A DNA stretch of 19,325 nucleotides. It comes from Actinomycetes bacterium. Its GTDB lineage: Bacteria > Actinomycetota > Actinomycetes > Actinomycetales > Cellulomonadaceae. The position numbers were made by a program, and so were the translations under genes. The stretch's first letter is position 1. The number at the start of each line of letters is the position of its first letter. The DNA lies in the NCBI GenBank assembly GCA_023418375.1, contig JAEZZV010000182.1, forward strand, positions 1 through 19,325, given 5' to 3'. The notes beneath the pieces are model-generated. The model saw only the letters and a list, made by a program, of their open reading frames with translations. It did not search any database and was not told the origin of the DNA. This document shows, piece by piece, positions 8,342 through 15,251 of this stretch.

Positions 8342-9294
8342 CCCGTCACCTCCTTGCGGGCGGAGCGCACGTAGATCAGGCCGAACACGAGCGCGACGAC
8401 GAACAGGAGCGTGGCCACGGTGGCCCCAAGGCTGAGGCTCTGCTCCGTACCGCCCTCGAACGAGAGCTTGTAGGACCACGTGGCGAGGGTCTGCGAACTG
8501 TCGACCGGACCCCCCTTCGTGATCACCCACACGATGTCGAAGGCCTTGATGGTGTAGATCAGGCCGAGGAGGAGGGTGACGGCGGTCACCGGCCGGAGCA
8601 GGGGCCACGTGATGTGCCGGAATCGACGCCAGGCACCCGCCCCGTCGAGCGCAGCGGCCTCGTAGAGGTTCTCCGGGATGGCCTGGATCCCCCCGTAGAG
8701 CAGCACCATGTTGAACGGGATGCCGAGCCAGATGTTGGCGAGGATCACGCCCCACAGCGACCATGCCGGGTCGGACAGCCAGGCGATGTCGGTGCCGAGC
8801 ACCGTATTGAGAAGGCCCGAGTCCTTGTAGAGCATCCACCGCCACGTGGTCGCGGAGACGATCACCGGGAGGAGCCAGGGCACGAGGATCAGCCCGCGGA
8901 ACACGGCACTGAGCGGGAAGCGCCGGGAGAAGAAGACGGCCAGCGCGAGGCCGATGGCGAACTGGAACAGCAGCGAGACCGCCGTGAAGAGGACCGTGTT
9001 CCGCACCACCGTGGACAAGGCGGGTCGCCCGAAGATCGAGGCGTAGTTCTCGAGGCCGATGTAGTCGGCCTCACCCGAGAAGTACGACTGGAACGTGTAG
9101 TCCTGGAGGCTGAGCTGCCCGGTGCGCACGATCGGGTACACGAAGAACACGACGATGTAGGCGACGACCGGCGCGATGAACCCGATCGCAGCGAGCTTCG
9201 ACCGCCGGGCCGCCCGACGGCGGGCGGCAGCACGACTGGCGTCGTCCCACTCGCCCGCCGCCGGACCGGCGGCACGGGTGATCGCGGAAGTCAT
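8338..9294 (-). CDS. Carbohydrate ABC transporter permease, MalF-like
   Basis: This is the second membrane subunit of the sugar importer, 318 residues. A basic N-terminal tail (RRRAARRSK, about 26-33) precedes the first transmembrane helix (about 35-56). The EAA coupling loop is YEAAALDGAGAWRRFRHITW (about 211-230). The ATG at 9294 begins MTSAITRAAG; the frame is open upstream to 9405, but that portion overlaps the binding-protein gene and is not family-like. A weak GGTGGGG ribosome site precedes it, 16 nt after the solute-binding protein stop. The stop overlaps the MalG-like start. It should pair with the MalG-like subunit and receive substrate from the lipoprotein. Confidence 0.92.
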   Translation of the reverse strand: MTSAITRAAGPAAGEWDDASRAAARRRAARRSKLAAIGFIAPVVAYIVVFFVYPIVRTGQLSLQDYTFQSYFSGEADYIGLENYASIFGRPALSTVVRNTVLFTAVSLLFQFAIGLALAVFFSRRFPLSAVFRGLILVPWLLPVIVSATTWRWMLYKDSGLLNTVLGTDIAWLSDPAWSLWGVILANIWLGIPFNMVLLYGGIQAIPENLYEAAALDGAGAWRRFRHITWPLLRPVTAVTLLLGLIYTIKAFDIVWVITKGGPVDSSQTLATWSYKLSFEGGTEQSLSLGATVATLLFVVALVFGLIYVRSARKEVTG

Positions 9295-9310
9295 TCCGTG
9301 CCCCACCAGG

Positions 9311-10549
9311 TCACTGCACCGCGGCTGCGGCCGATTCGAGCGCGTCCGCAGGCGACGTCTGACCGGAGACGGCTCCGGAGAGGGCCTCGCCGAGCTTCGT
9401 CGCAACCGTCGGGAACATCGACCCCAGATCCTCGGTGCGGCTGCGGGCTGCGGAGACGGCCTCGACCCACGGCACGAGGCGCTCGTCGGCGGCCGCCTGC
9501 TCCTCCGCCTGGTCCGGGTACGGGGAGATGTACGTCTGACCCTCGAGCCAGGCGGTGAGGTTCTCCGGGTCCACGAAGCAGTTCACGAACTCGCCGGCGG
9601 CGCGGACCTTCGCCTCATCGCCGTTCTGGACGGGGACCATGAACTCGCCGCCCAGCGGGCTCGCGGCGGCGCCGCCGTCCTTGGCCGGGATCGGCACGAC
9701 GCCGTAGTTCATACCGCCCTCGTCGAGGGCGTTCAGCTGCCAGGTGCCGTTGACCATCATCGCCGCGTGACCCGCGACGAACTGGTCCCGGATCTCCTGC
9801 TGGTTGAGGGTGACGTTCTCGGGCGAGGCGTACCCGTCCGCGACCAGGTCGGCCCAGAGAGTGAGCGCCTCGACCGCCTCAGGTGAGGCGACGTCCGTGA
9901 GCTCGGCACCGGCACCCCAGAAGAAGGGCAGGAACTGGAAGCTGCCCTCCTGGTCCGGCCGGGCGGAGAAGGCGATCCCGTACGTCCCGTTGGACGGGTT
10001 CGTGAGGGTCTTCGCGGCGTCCACCAGCTCCGCCCACGACGTGGGCGGCTCGACCCCCGCGGCGTCCAGGAGGTCCTTGTTGTAGAAGAGGGCGAGCGTG
10101 TTCGAGCCCACCGGGGCGCCGTACGTCTTCCCGTCGAGGACGCCCGAGGCGACGATGTTGGGCATCATCGCGGAGACGTCGATGCCGGACGCCTCGTTGT
10201 CCGCCAGGATCCCTGTCTCGGCGAACTGGGTGACGTTCGGGTTGTCGAGGATGATGAGGTCGGGGGTGTCGCCCGAGCTGGCCGCCTGGGTGAAGCGGTC
10301 GCCGATCGCGTCGGAGACCGTCCGCTCGACCGTGATGCCGGTCGCCTCCTGGCAGGTGTCCAGCACCTGCTCGTACGGCGAGGAGCCGGTGTTGTACTGG
10401 GTCCACCCGTCCCACAGCGTCAAGGCCGTCACGTCGCCGCTGCCCGAGTCCTCCGGGGCGTCGCCGCCGTCCGAGCTGCAGGCGGCCAGGCTGAGCGTCA
10501 GCACTGGCGCGGCCGTGACCGCCACGAGAGTCAAGCGTCGGTGCTTCAC
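9311..10549 (-). CDS. Extracellular solute-binding lipoprotein of a CUT1 sugar ABC transporter
   Basis: This 412-residue family 1 solute-binding protein captures oligosaccharides outside the membrane. It has a lipoprotein signal peptide: basic MKHRRLTL, a hydrophobic core, and the lipobox LAAC with lipidated Cys24, followed by a flexible Ser/Gly/Asp/Glu linker. Family-like features include LTLWDGWTQYN near the mature N-terminus and a conserved central region (ALFYNKDLLDAAGVEPPTSW). Translation starts at GTG 10549 behind a strong AAGGAGG. It is the first gene of the operon, and an 18-bp palindromic operator lies 35 nt upstream. The glycosidases downstream suggest xylose- and arabinose-decorated oligosaccharide ligands; that is inference from context. 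Confidence 0.92.
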   Translation of the reverse strand: MKHRRLTLVAVTAAPVLTLSLAACSSDGGDAPEDSGSGDVTALTLWDGWTQYNTGSSPYEQVLDTCQEATGITVERTVSDAIGDRFTQAASSGDTPDLIILDNPNVTQFAETGILADNEASGIDVSAMMPNIVASGVLDGKTYGAPVGSNTLALFYNKDLLDAAGVEPPTSWAELVDAAKTLTNPSNGTYGIAFSARPDQEGSFQFLPFFWGAGAELTDVASPEAVEALTLWADLVADGYASPENVTLNQQEIRDQFVAGHAAMMVNGTWQLNALDEGGMNYGVVPIPAKDGGAAASPLGGEFMVPVQNGDEAKVRAAGEFVNCFVDPENLTAWLEGQTYISPYPDQAEEQAAADERLVPWVEAVSAARSRTEDLGSMFPTVATKLGEALSGAVSGQTSPADALESAAAAVQ

Positions 10550-10583
10550 ACTTCCTCCTTGAAGTCGATGCAGAGCTGCGCAC

Positions 10584-10601
10584 TGGAGAACCGGTTCTCC
10601 A
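10584..10601. promoter_or_regulatory. LacI-type operator O1 (18-bp perfect palindrome)
   Basis: TGGAGAACCGGTTCTCCA is a perfect inverted repeat with a central CG, as expected for LacI/GalR-family operators. It lies in the untranslated leader of the sugar operon, 35 nt before the binding-protein start, in the intergenic region shared with the divergent lacI-like gene. Confidence 0.85.
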
Positions 10602-10652
10602 CGTCGTGACGCCGACAGTACCTAGACAAAGCACCAATTCTCCAGAGGTGGA

Positions 10653-10668
10653 GGAGAACCGGTTCTCC
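10653..10668. promoter_or_regulatory. LacI-type operator O2 (16-bp perfect palindrome)
   Basis: This is the second exact copy of GGAGAACCGGTTCTCC, 68 bp centre to centre from O1. It is placed where it could overlap the operon promoter: on the minus strand TGGAGA (possible -35, within 10636-10645) and TACTGT (possible -10, near 10616-10621) lie between O2 and O1. The promoter assignment is weak; the operator is clear. Confidence 0.83.
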
Positions 10669-10810
10669 ATCGTTATCGAACCGTGACGTCCGCCATGGGT
10701 TCGACGTCGCCCCAGGTGCTGGCCCCGGAGCCCGGTCCGTGGTGGCCGCAGGACGCCGCGGGCCGGGCTTACCAGCCTGGGAACGCACGTCGGCAGTCCC
10801 TGGTGCCGCC

Positions 10811-10816
10811 TACTCT
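10811..10816 (+). promoter_or_regulatory. -10 box (TACTCT) of a probable leaderless lacI promoter
   Basis: TACTCT fits the TANNNT consensus and ends 7 nt before the ATG of the regulator at 10824. No Shine-Dalgarno is present. Transcription should therefore start at or next to the A of the start codon, the arrangement of leaderless actinobacterial mRNAs. Confidence 0.6.
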
Positions 10817-10823
10817 GTCTGCC

Positions 10824-11867
10824 ATGGCCACCGCCCGAGACACCGCCGGGCGCACGGCGACCATCCGCGACGTGGCAGCGGACGCGGGGGTGGCCGCCAG
10901 CACCGTCTCCAATGTGCTGTCGGGCCGGAAGCGGTATCCCGACCCGACGGTGCAGCGTGTTCTGGCGAGCGTGACGAAGCTGGGCTACCGCCCGTCGTCA
11001 GCGGCGCGTGCGTTGGCGCTGGGCCGCACGAACATCCTCGGGATGCTGGCCTACGTCTCCCCCGGCACCCTCGACACGGACGTCGACATCTTCATGCGAT
11101 TCGTGCGAGCTGCCATGTACACGGCACAGCCGCGCGGCTACGACGTCCTCGTGATGGGGCGCGGCGAGGAGGAGCTGGAGGGCGACATCCTCGCCGACGC
11201 GATGGTCGTGATGGACATCCGTGTCGTCGATCCCCGCATCCCGGTGCTGCTGAGCCACGGCCTGCCCACCGTGCTCATCGGGGTACCACCCGACACGCAC
11301 GGGCTGAGCGCCGTGGACCTGGACTTCGCCGAGGCGACCCGCGTGATGGTCCGCCACCTGGCCGAACGTGGTCACCGGGAGATCGCCGTTCTGGCCCCGC
11401 CCGACGAGCCACCGGGTCACGAGCTCGCGCACCGGCACTTCGTCCGCACTGCACTCGTCGAGGAGTGCGCTCGGCATGGGATCTCGGGCCGATACGTCGC
11501 CTCCGGCTCGAGCACACCCGAGGTTGTCGCCTGGTTCGACGAGGTGCGTTCAATCCTGCCGTCTCTGACCGGAATCATCGTCACGGGCATCTCAGCACTC
11601 GACGCCCTGCTCGCGGTGCTGACCGCGAACGGCCTTCGAGTGCCGGCGGACGTCTCCGTGATCGCCCTGGCGCCTGACGAGCAGCTGGCGCTCTCGCACC
11701 CGACGATCACGACCCTCGACCTGCCGGGCCGCACGATGGTGCGGCACGCCGTCGACCGGGCACTCGACGAGCTCACCGGCTCGCCCCGCGGCGTCATCGA
11801 GCTCATCCCGCCCGTCCTCCTCGACAAGGGATCGACCGCAGCGGCGCCTGCCGGCGCGGGGCACTGA
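10824..11867 (+). CDS. LacI-family transcriptional regulator of the divergent sugar operon
   Basis: This 347-residue protein is the likely repressor of the sugar operon. The N-terminal helix-turn-helix is TIRDVAADAGVAASTVSNVLSG (about residues 13-34), followed by the hinge region YRPSSAARALALG, and then a periplasmic-binding-like sensor domain (about 70-340) with the typical late segments VPADVSVIAL and HPTITTLDLP. The ATG at 10824 is chosen because family similarity begins there and a TACTCT -10 box lies 7 nt upstream; an in-frame ATG at 10683 has no support. It is divergent from the binding-protein gene, and two identical palindromes sit between them, so it probably binds these and may autoregulate. 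The inducer is probably an imported oligosaccharide or its breakdown product. Confidence 0.92.
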   Translation: MATARDTAGRTATIRDVAADAGVAASTVSNVLSGRKRYPDPTVQRVLASVTKLGYRPSSAARALALGRTNILGMLAYVSPGTLDTDVDIFMRFVRAAMYTAQPRGYDVLVMGRGEEELEGDILADAMVVMDIRVVDPRIPVLLSHGLPTVLIGVPPDTHGLSAVDLDFAEATRVMVRHLAERGHREIAVLAPPDEPPGHELAHRHFVRTALVEECARHGISGRYVASGSSTPEVVAWFDEVRSILPSLTGIIVTGISALDALLAVLTANGLRVPADVSVIALAPDEQLALSHPTITTLDLPGRTMVRHAVDRALDELTGSPRGVIELIPPVLLDKGSTAAAPAGAGH

Positions 11868-11907
11868 CTCGGGTCCGGGTAGGTGACGCGGCTCCGGCGG
11901 CAAACCG

Positions 11908-12390
11908 TCATCGCAGCCGGTAGAACCAGCTTCCTTCGTAGTCGCGGTCGACGGTCTCCTGCGACGTGATGGTGAAGCCCTCGTAGGGTGCCCCCAGGTC
12001 CAGACGAGTCGCGGCCTCGACGATGCGCTCGCCGACGGTCCCGTCGCGGGTGAGTTCCTCACCGCGCGCGTCGGTGTCCGTGCCCAGCCACACCCAGAAC
12101 CGGAACGGTGGGCTGAAGGTGGGGACGAACTCGACACGCACGACGCCGTCCTCCGAGAACTCACGCAGGAGCGCCTCGCGCAGCCGGTCCATGACCGCCG
12201 TGCCCGGACGCCACCTGGCCCGCTGCTCGCCGTCCATGACGGGAGGGTACGGCCCGACGTCCCGCACCCACTCCGGGCCAGCAGTGTCGGCGGGCGGGTG
12301 GGAGACGCGCACGAGGGCGGTGACGATCACGCCCAACGCCGCGACGAGGACTGACACCCGATCCGGTTGGTGCTGGACGCCGGACGCCAC
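11908..12390 (-). CDS. Hypothetical protein with a possible N-terminal membrane segment (start uncertain)
   Basis: I do not recognise this family. The C-terminal part (from ATG 12237, 109 residues) has a compact, strongly coding sequence: VRVEFVPTFSPPFRFWVWLGTD, then a helical region and a final GSWFYRLR. Two upstream GTG codons (12390 and 12357) add a segment containing VSVLVAALGVIVTALVRV that could span the membrane; third positions stay almost entirely G/C through it, favouring real coding. Against this, a TACCCT -10-like box ends 6 nt before ATG 12237, which would suit a leaderless start there. The same frame continues upstream without a stop into EEP remnants (to ATG 12636, which has AAGGAG), so a 242-residue chimera may be what is translated. 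It converges on the lacI-like gene with 40 nt between stops. Confidence 0.55.
   Translation of the reverse strand: MASGVQHQPDRVSVLVAALGVIVTALVRVSHPPADTAGPEWVRDVGPYPPVMDGEQRARWRPGTAVMDRLREALLREFSEDGVVRVEFVPTFSPPFRFWVWLGTDTDARGEELTRDGTVGERIVEAATRLDLGAPYEGFTITSQETVDRDYEGSWFYRLR
12244..12249 (-). promoter_or_regulatory. Possible -10 box (TACCCT) for a leaderless start at 12237
   Basis: The TANNNT match ends 6 nt upstream of ATG 12237 and no ribosome site is visible. It competes with the upstream GTG starts of the same frame, so confidence is low. Confidence 0.3.
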
Positions 12391-12450
12391 CGCGCCGGTA
12401 GGGCCGGACCCGGCGCGCACGATCAGCGGTCGCGCCACCGCAGGTCGGCG

Positions 12451-12636
12451 ACCACCGCCCGCGGACCACGCGTCGGTGAGCACGTCCCGCAGAGGCCGGA
12501 GGACGGCGGCGTCGGCAGCGGCGTTCAGGTCAAGGCGACCGATCGTCGCGCGGATGCCCGGCTGGCGCTCCGGCCAACGCGGCCCGAAGCGCCACCAGAC
12601 GTTCCAGGTCATCAGGCGGACATGTGCGTCGACCAT
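12451..12636 (-). pseudogene. Endonuclease/exonuclease/phosphatase (EEP) family remnant with internal deletion
   Basis: From ATG 12636 (AAGGAG 7 nt upstream) the frame reads VRLMTWNVWWRFGPRWPERQ, the classic start of EEP-superfamily phosphohydrolases. After only about 12 more residues it continues as LDLNAAADAAVLRPLRDVLTDAW, which is the late 'GDLNA' active-site region plus its following helix, normally some 150 or more residues further on. The middle of the protein, including the catalytic Glu and central motifs, is missing. The deletion is in frame, and the reading frame runs on into the hypothetical protein ending at 11908. It cannot be a working EEP enzyme. Confidence 0.65.
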
Positions 12637-12660
12637 GGCGACTCCTTCGCCGGGGAGAGC

Positions 12661-12676
12661 GATCGGGTGCCCGATC
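12661..12676. repeat. Inverted repeat GATCGGG-TG-CCCGATC
   Basis: Perfect 7-bp arms with a 2-bp centre, 25 nt upstream of the EEP remnant start (12636). It could be an operator for the original gene or chance; no matching second copy was found in the window. Confidence 0.4.
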
Positions 12677-12699
12677 CACTCTGCCCGGGCCACGCTCCA

Positions 12700-12718
12700 G
12701 CGGCCCGCGGAGGGCCGC
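12700..12718. terminator. GC-rich hairpin downstream of the frameshifted VOC gene
   Basis: GCGGCCC, a 5-nt loop, then GGGCCGC form a 7-bp stem 33 nt beyond the VOC gene stop on the minus strand. There is no T-tract, so termination activity is only suggested. Confidence 0.35.
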
Positions 12719-12750
12719 GGGAGACGACGACGGCGGCACGCGCCCCGCGG

Positions 12751-13187
12751 TCAGCCCGTGCGGAGGTCCTGCGCGAGCATCACGAGGATGCCGCTGGGGC
12801 CGCGGAGGTACGTGAGCTTGTAGAGGTCCTCGTAGGTCGCGACGCCGCGCAGCGGGTGGCAACCGTGCCGGGCGGCGATCTCGAGCGCCGCGTCGATGTC
12901 GTCGACCAAGAACGCGACGCGGTGCATGCCGATGTCGGTCGGCCGGGTGGGCTCGGTCTCGATGGCGTCCGGATGGAGGTAATCGAAGAGCTCGAGGCGG
13001 CCGTGGCCGTCGGGCGTCTGGAGCACGGCGATCTTCGCGTGGTTTCCGTCGAGGCCGACGGCGGTGTCCGCCCACTCTCCGCTCACCGTGTCCCGGCCGA
13101 GGACCGTCAGCCCCAGGTCGTGAAGAAGTCGATCGCGGCCTCGATGTCCCTGACCGCGATCCCGACGTTCTCGAGCTTGATGGCCAC
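12751..13187 (-). pseudogene. VOC-family glyoxalase/dioxygenase-like protein, one-base frameshift
   Basis: GTG 13187 begins VAIKLENVGIAVRDIEAAIDFFT, then the frame meets a stop (TTWG*). In the next frame the protein resumes as DLGLTVLGRDTVSGEWADTA and continues to GILVMLAQDLRTG and TGA at 12751. The span is 437 nt, one short of 146 codons, so one base is missing near 13119-13121 (ACC to AC would restore Thr-Asp). The composite (145 residues) has the two beta-alpha-beta-beta-beta halves of the vicinal oxygen chelate fold, with GMHRVAFLVDDIDAAL in the second half. A TACCGT box 7 nt before the GTG points to a leaderless start, which supports the GTG choice. It is divergent from the intact VOC gene at 13278. 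A sequencing error is an alternative to gene decay. Confidence 0.75.
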
Positions 13188-13194
13188 GCAGGCG

Positions 13195-13200
13195 ACGGTA
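13195..13200 (-). promoter_or_regulatory. -10 box (TACCGT) of a probable leaderless promoter for the VOC gene
   Basis: TACCGT ends 7 nt before GTG 13187 on the minus strand and no Shine-Dalgarno is present. The spacing matches that of the lacI promoter in this window. Confidence 0.5.
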
Positions 13201-13277
13201 CCGAGTCGTTCGAGGAAGCACGCGCGGGCGCGCGTTCGGCCCCGCTCAGTTCCCGCGCCGACAGCGGTCTGTCCAGC

Positions 13278-13652
13278 ATGAAGACGACGAGAGTTCTCAG
13301 CGTGTCCCTTCCTGTTGCCGACCAGGACGACGCCCTGGCCTTCTACACCCAGGTGCTGGGGTGTGAGCTGCGCTTCGACGCCGTGGTGCCGCCCGGTGTG
13401 CGGATGATCGAGGTCGCGCCGCCCGGGTCCGCGGTGGGCCTGCTGCTCCTGCCCCCGGACAGCCCCATCCCCATTGCCCTCCGCCTAGGCACCGACGACG
13501 CCGCCGCGGCCTACGCACAGGTCGGGGCCGTCGACGGCGTGGTGCACCACAACGACGAGGTTCTCCGGTGGGACAGCGTGCCGCCGATGTTCCACGTCAG
13601 CGATCCCGACGGGAACAGCCTCGTCTACCTGGAGGACTCCGCCGCGGGGTGA
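13278..13652 (+). CDS. VOC-family protein (glyoxalase/bleomycin-resistance-like)
   Basis: This small 124-residue protein has the vicinal oxygen chelate fold: SVSLPVADQDDALAFYTQVLG at the start (beta strand then helix, about 8-28), a central MIEVAPPGS strand pair, and the diagnostic C-terminal FHVSDPDGNSLVYLE (about 105-119). Such proteins act as metal-dependent isomerases or dioxygenases, or bind antibiotics; the substrate cannot be told here. The metal ligands usual in true glyoxalase I are not all evident, since the first strand lacks a histidine. No strong ribosome site precedes the ATG. It is divergent from the frameshifted VOC gene with 90 nt between them, and IS insertion occurred 53 nt after its stop. 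Confidence 0.85.
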   Translation: MKTTRVLSVSLPVADQDDALAFYTQVLGCELRFDAVVPPGVRMIEVAPPGSAVGLLLLPPDSPIPIALRLGTDDAAAAYAQVGAVDGVVHHNDEVLRWDSVPPMFHVSDPDGNSLVYLEDSAAG

Positions 13653-13708
13653 CGAGGGGGGACACCCGCGCTAGAACTTCATCGGCTCCTCTGGCCCGAG
13701 CGAGCTAG

Positions 13709-14645
13709 GGCGTGTCTGACAAAGGTTCGGCGGGTTGTCGGGGAGGCTGGCTGGGTGTCGCGCTTTCAGGTCCTCTCGGATGCCCAGTGGTCGTTGATCG
13801 AGGAGCTGCTGCCGCGGCCGACGGGTCGGCGGGGTCGGCCGTTCTCGGATGCTCGGGCGATGGTCGAGGGCATCGTCTACCGGTATCGCTGCGGGATCGC
13901 GTGGCGTGATCTGCCGCCGGTGTTCGGCCCGTGGCAGACGGTGTGGACCTGGCACCGGCGTATGGCCGGGGACGGGACGTGGGACAGGGTGCTGGCGCGC
14001 CTGACGGCCGCCGCGGACGCCGCCGGGCTGGTGGACTGGTCGCTGTCGGTGGACTCCACGATCGCCCGTGCGCATCAGCACGCAACGAACGCCACCCGCC
14101 TCACGGGGGGCTGGATCGAGTTACACGAATCTGCGGATCGAGCCGCCTGACCACGCGATCGGACGCTCGCGCGGCGGGCTGTCGACCAAGGTCCACCAGC
14201 TCGTCGACGGCACCGGGTTGCCGCTGGTGATCCTGCTGACCCCCGGCCAGGCCGGTGATTCCCCGATGTTCCTGCCGCTGATGAGCTACCTGCGGGTCGG
14301 CCGCCCGGTCGGGCGCCCGCGCACCCGGCCCGACGCGGTGCGCGCGGACAAGGCGTACTCCTCCCGGGCGATCCGCGCCCACCTGCGCGCCCGGGGCATC
14401 ACCGCGGTGATCCCCGAACCCGAGGACCAGAAAGGCCACCGCCGCCGTCGCGGATCACGCGGCGGGCGGCCGGTGTCCTACGACCCGATCGACTACAAGG
14501 GGCGCAACGTCATCGAACGCCGGTTCTGCCAGCTGAAACAGTGGCGCGGACTGGCGACCCGCTACGACAAGCACGCCATCACCTACCGCGCAGCCGTCCT
14601 CCTGAACGCCGTCATCGCCTGGACCCGACGTTTGTCAGACACACC
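13709..14645 (+). mobile_element. Complete IS5-family (IS427-type) insertion sequence, 937 bp
   Basis: The left end GGCGTGTCTGACAAA and the right end, read inverted, GGTGTGTCTGACAAA match at 14 of 15 positions. Both ends are flanked by CTAG (13705-13708 and 14646-14649), a 4-bp target duplication as known for the IS427 group of IS5. The element carries a two-frame DDE transposase reading left to right. Intact ends and duplication indicate a fairly recent insertion. It landed in the space between the VOC gene and the unrecognised operon at 14829, with no obvious interrupted gene. Confidence 0.9.
13755..14150 (+). CDS. IS5-family transposase, OrfA (N-terminal part)
   Basis: GTG 13755 behind GGGAGG encodes 131 residues: SRFQVLSDAQWSLIEELLP, then the GIVYRYRCGIAWRDLPPVFGPW segment that precedes the catalytic core in this family, and the first catalytic aspartate, Asp100, in SVDSTIARAHQHA. 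The frame stops at TGA 14148-14150. The rest of the transposase lies in the +1 frame, so a full enzyme requires ribosomal frameshifting, which is usual in this IS group. Confidence 0.85.
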   Translation: MSRFQVLSDAQWSLIEELLPRPTGRRGRPFSDARAMVEGIVYRYRCGIAWRDLPPVFGPWQTVWTWHRRMAGDGTWDRVLARLTAAADAAGLVDWSLSVDSTIARAHQHATNATRLTGGWIELHESADRAA

Positions 14646-14649
14646 CTAG
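14068..14649 (+). CDS. IS5-family transposase, OrfB (C-terminal part)
   Basis: In the +1 frame relative to OrfA, overlapping it by about 80 nt. It encodes EPPDHAIGRSRGGLSTK, the second catalytic aspartate in RADKAYSS, and the catalytic glutamate in NVIERRFCQLKQWRGLATRYDK. All DDE residues are therefore present across the two frames. The GTG at 14068 merely opens the frame; expression as an OrfA-OrfB fusion is more likely than independent initiation. The TAG stop (14647-14649) is not in the element but in the right-hand CTAG target duplication. Confidence 0.83.
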   Translation: MRISTQRTPPASRGAGSSYTNLRIEPPDHAIGRSRGGLSTKVHQLVDGTGLPLVILLTPGQAGDSPMFLPLMSYLRVGRPVGRPRTRPDAVRADKAYSSRAIRAHLRARGITAVIPEPEDQKGHRRRRGSRGGRPVSYDPIDYKGRNVIERRFCQLKQWRGLATRYDKHAITYRAAVLLNAVIAWTRRLSDTP

Positions 14650-14828
14650 GTGCACGACGTCGCCCATGGCAGCCCACGGTAGGCGAGCGGCCACGGCTAC
14701 GACAGACGTCCACGGCCCGCGCTTCGGCTCGCGCCCTGCGTGACCTCCGACCCGGAGGTTGGCACCTTCGCGGGCACACCTCTTGGCAAGAGCGACGGCG
14801 ACGTCGCTGGGCCACTGAGGAGGAAGCG

Positions 14829-15251
14829 ATGACGGCGACGTGGACCCGCTCCGCGGAGACGCTGCTGGGCGAGGCCGACCAGAGCTGGTCCGGCATCTGG
14901 GCGCTCACCCACGCCGCGGCGATGGGCGCCCTCAACATGGCGATGACGGTGCCCCTGGGCGTGGGCGTGTCCATCTCCTATGCCGCGATGGACTTCCGCG
15001 AGGCTCAGGACGAGCTCGAGTGGGCCAGGCCGGACATCCGGGGCGGAGCCGCGCCGGCGCAGTTCGGAGCGCTCCGGCCCGAGGACGTCGCAGAGGCCCG
15101 CGAGGTCCTCGACCGGCTCGCCGCCTCCGCCCTCAACCGTGCGGCAGGCCTCGCGGAGGTCGAGACGGACCTGGGCGCCCAGGCAGCCCTGTCCCGCGTG
15201 ATGGCCCGACTTATCACCGGTCGCGCGAAGATCAGCGGGCGGTGGGCATGA
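14829..15251 (+). CDS. Unrecognised protein, first gene of a coupled pair
   Basis: This 140-residue protein starts at ATG 14829 with GAGGAGG 6 nt upstream. It matches no family I recognise. Residues about 22-54 (Gly/Ala/Met-rich, ALTHAAAMGALNMAMTVPLG) are hydrophobic enough to be one membrane segment or a buried hairpin. The rest is helical and charged (EDVAEAREVLDRLAASALNR, about 86-105). The stop overlaps the next start by 4 nt (ATGA), so the two proteins are probably made together and may interact. The 179 nt between the IS and this gene hold no clear promoter; a small hairpin (ACCTCC/GGAGGT, 14743-14759) is present. Strong third-position G/C bias supports coding. Confidence 0.8.
   Translation: MTATWTRSAETLLGEADQSWSGIWALTHAAAMGALNMAMTVPLGVGVSISYAAMDFREAQDELEWARPDIRGGAAPAQFGALRPEDVAEAREVLDRLAASALNRAAGLAEVETDLGAQAALSRVMARLITGRAKISGRWA

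Noticed and set aside
8614..9558. Plus-strand open frame opposite the permease and binding-protein genes
   Set aside because: Highly charged Arg/Asp/Glu composition without motifs; antisense of transporter genes.
13653..13708. Gene interrupted by the IS5-family element
   Set aside because: Joining the flanks without the IS gives no convincing reading frame on either strand; the insertion looks intergenic.
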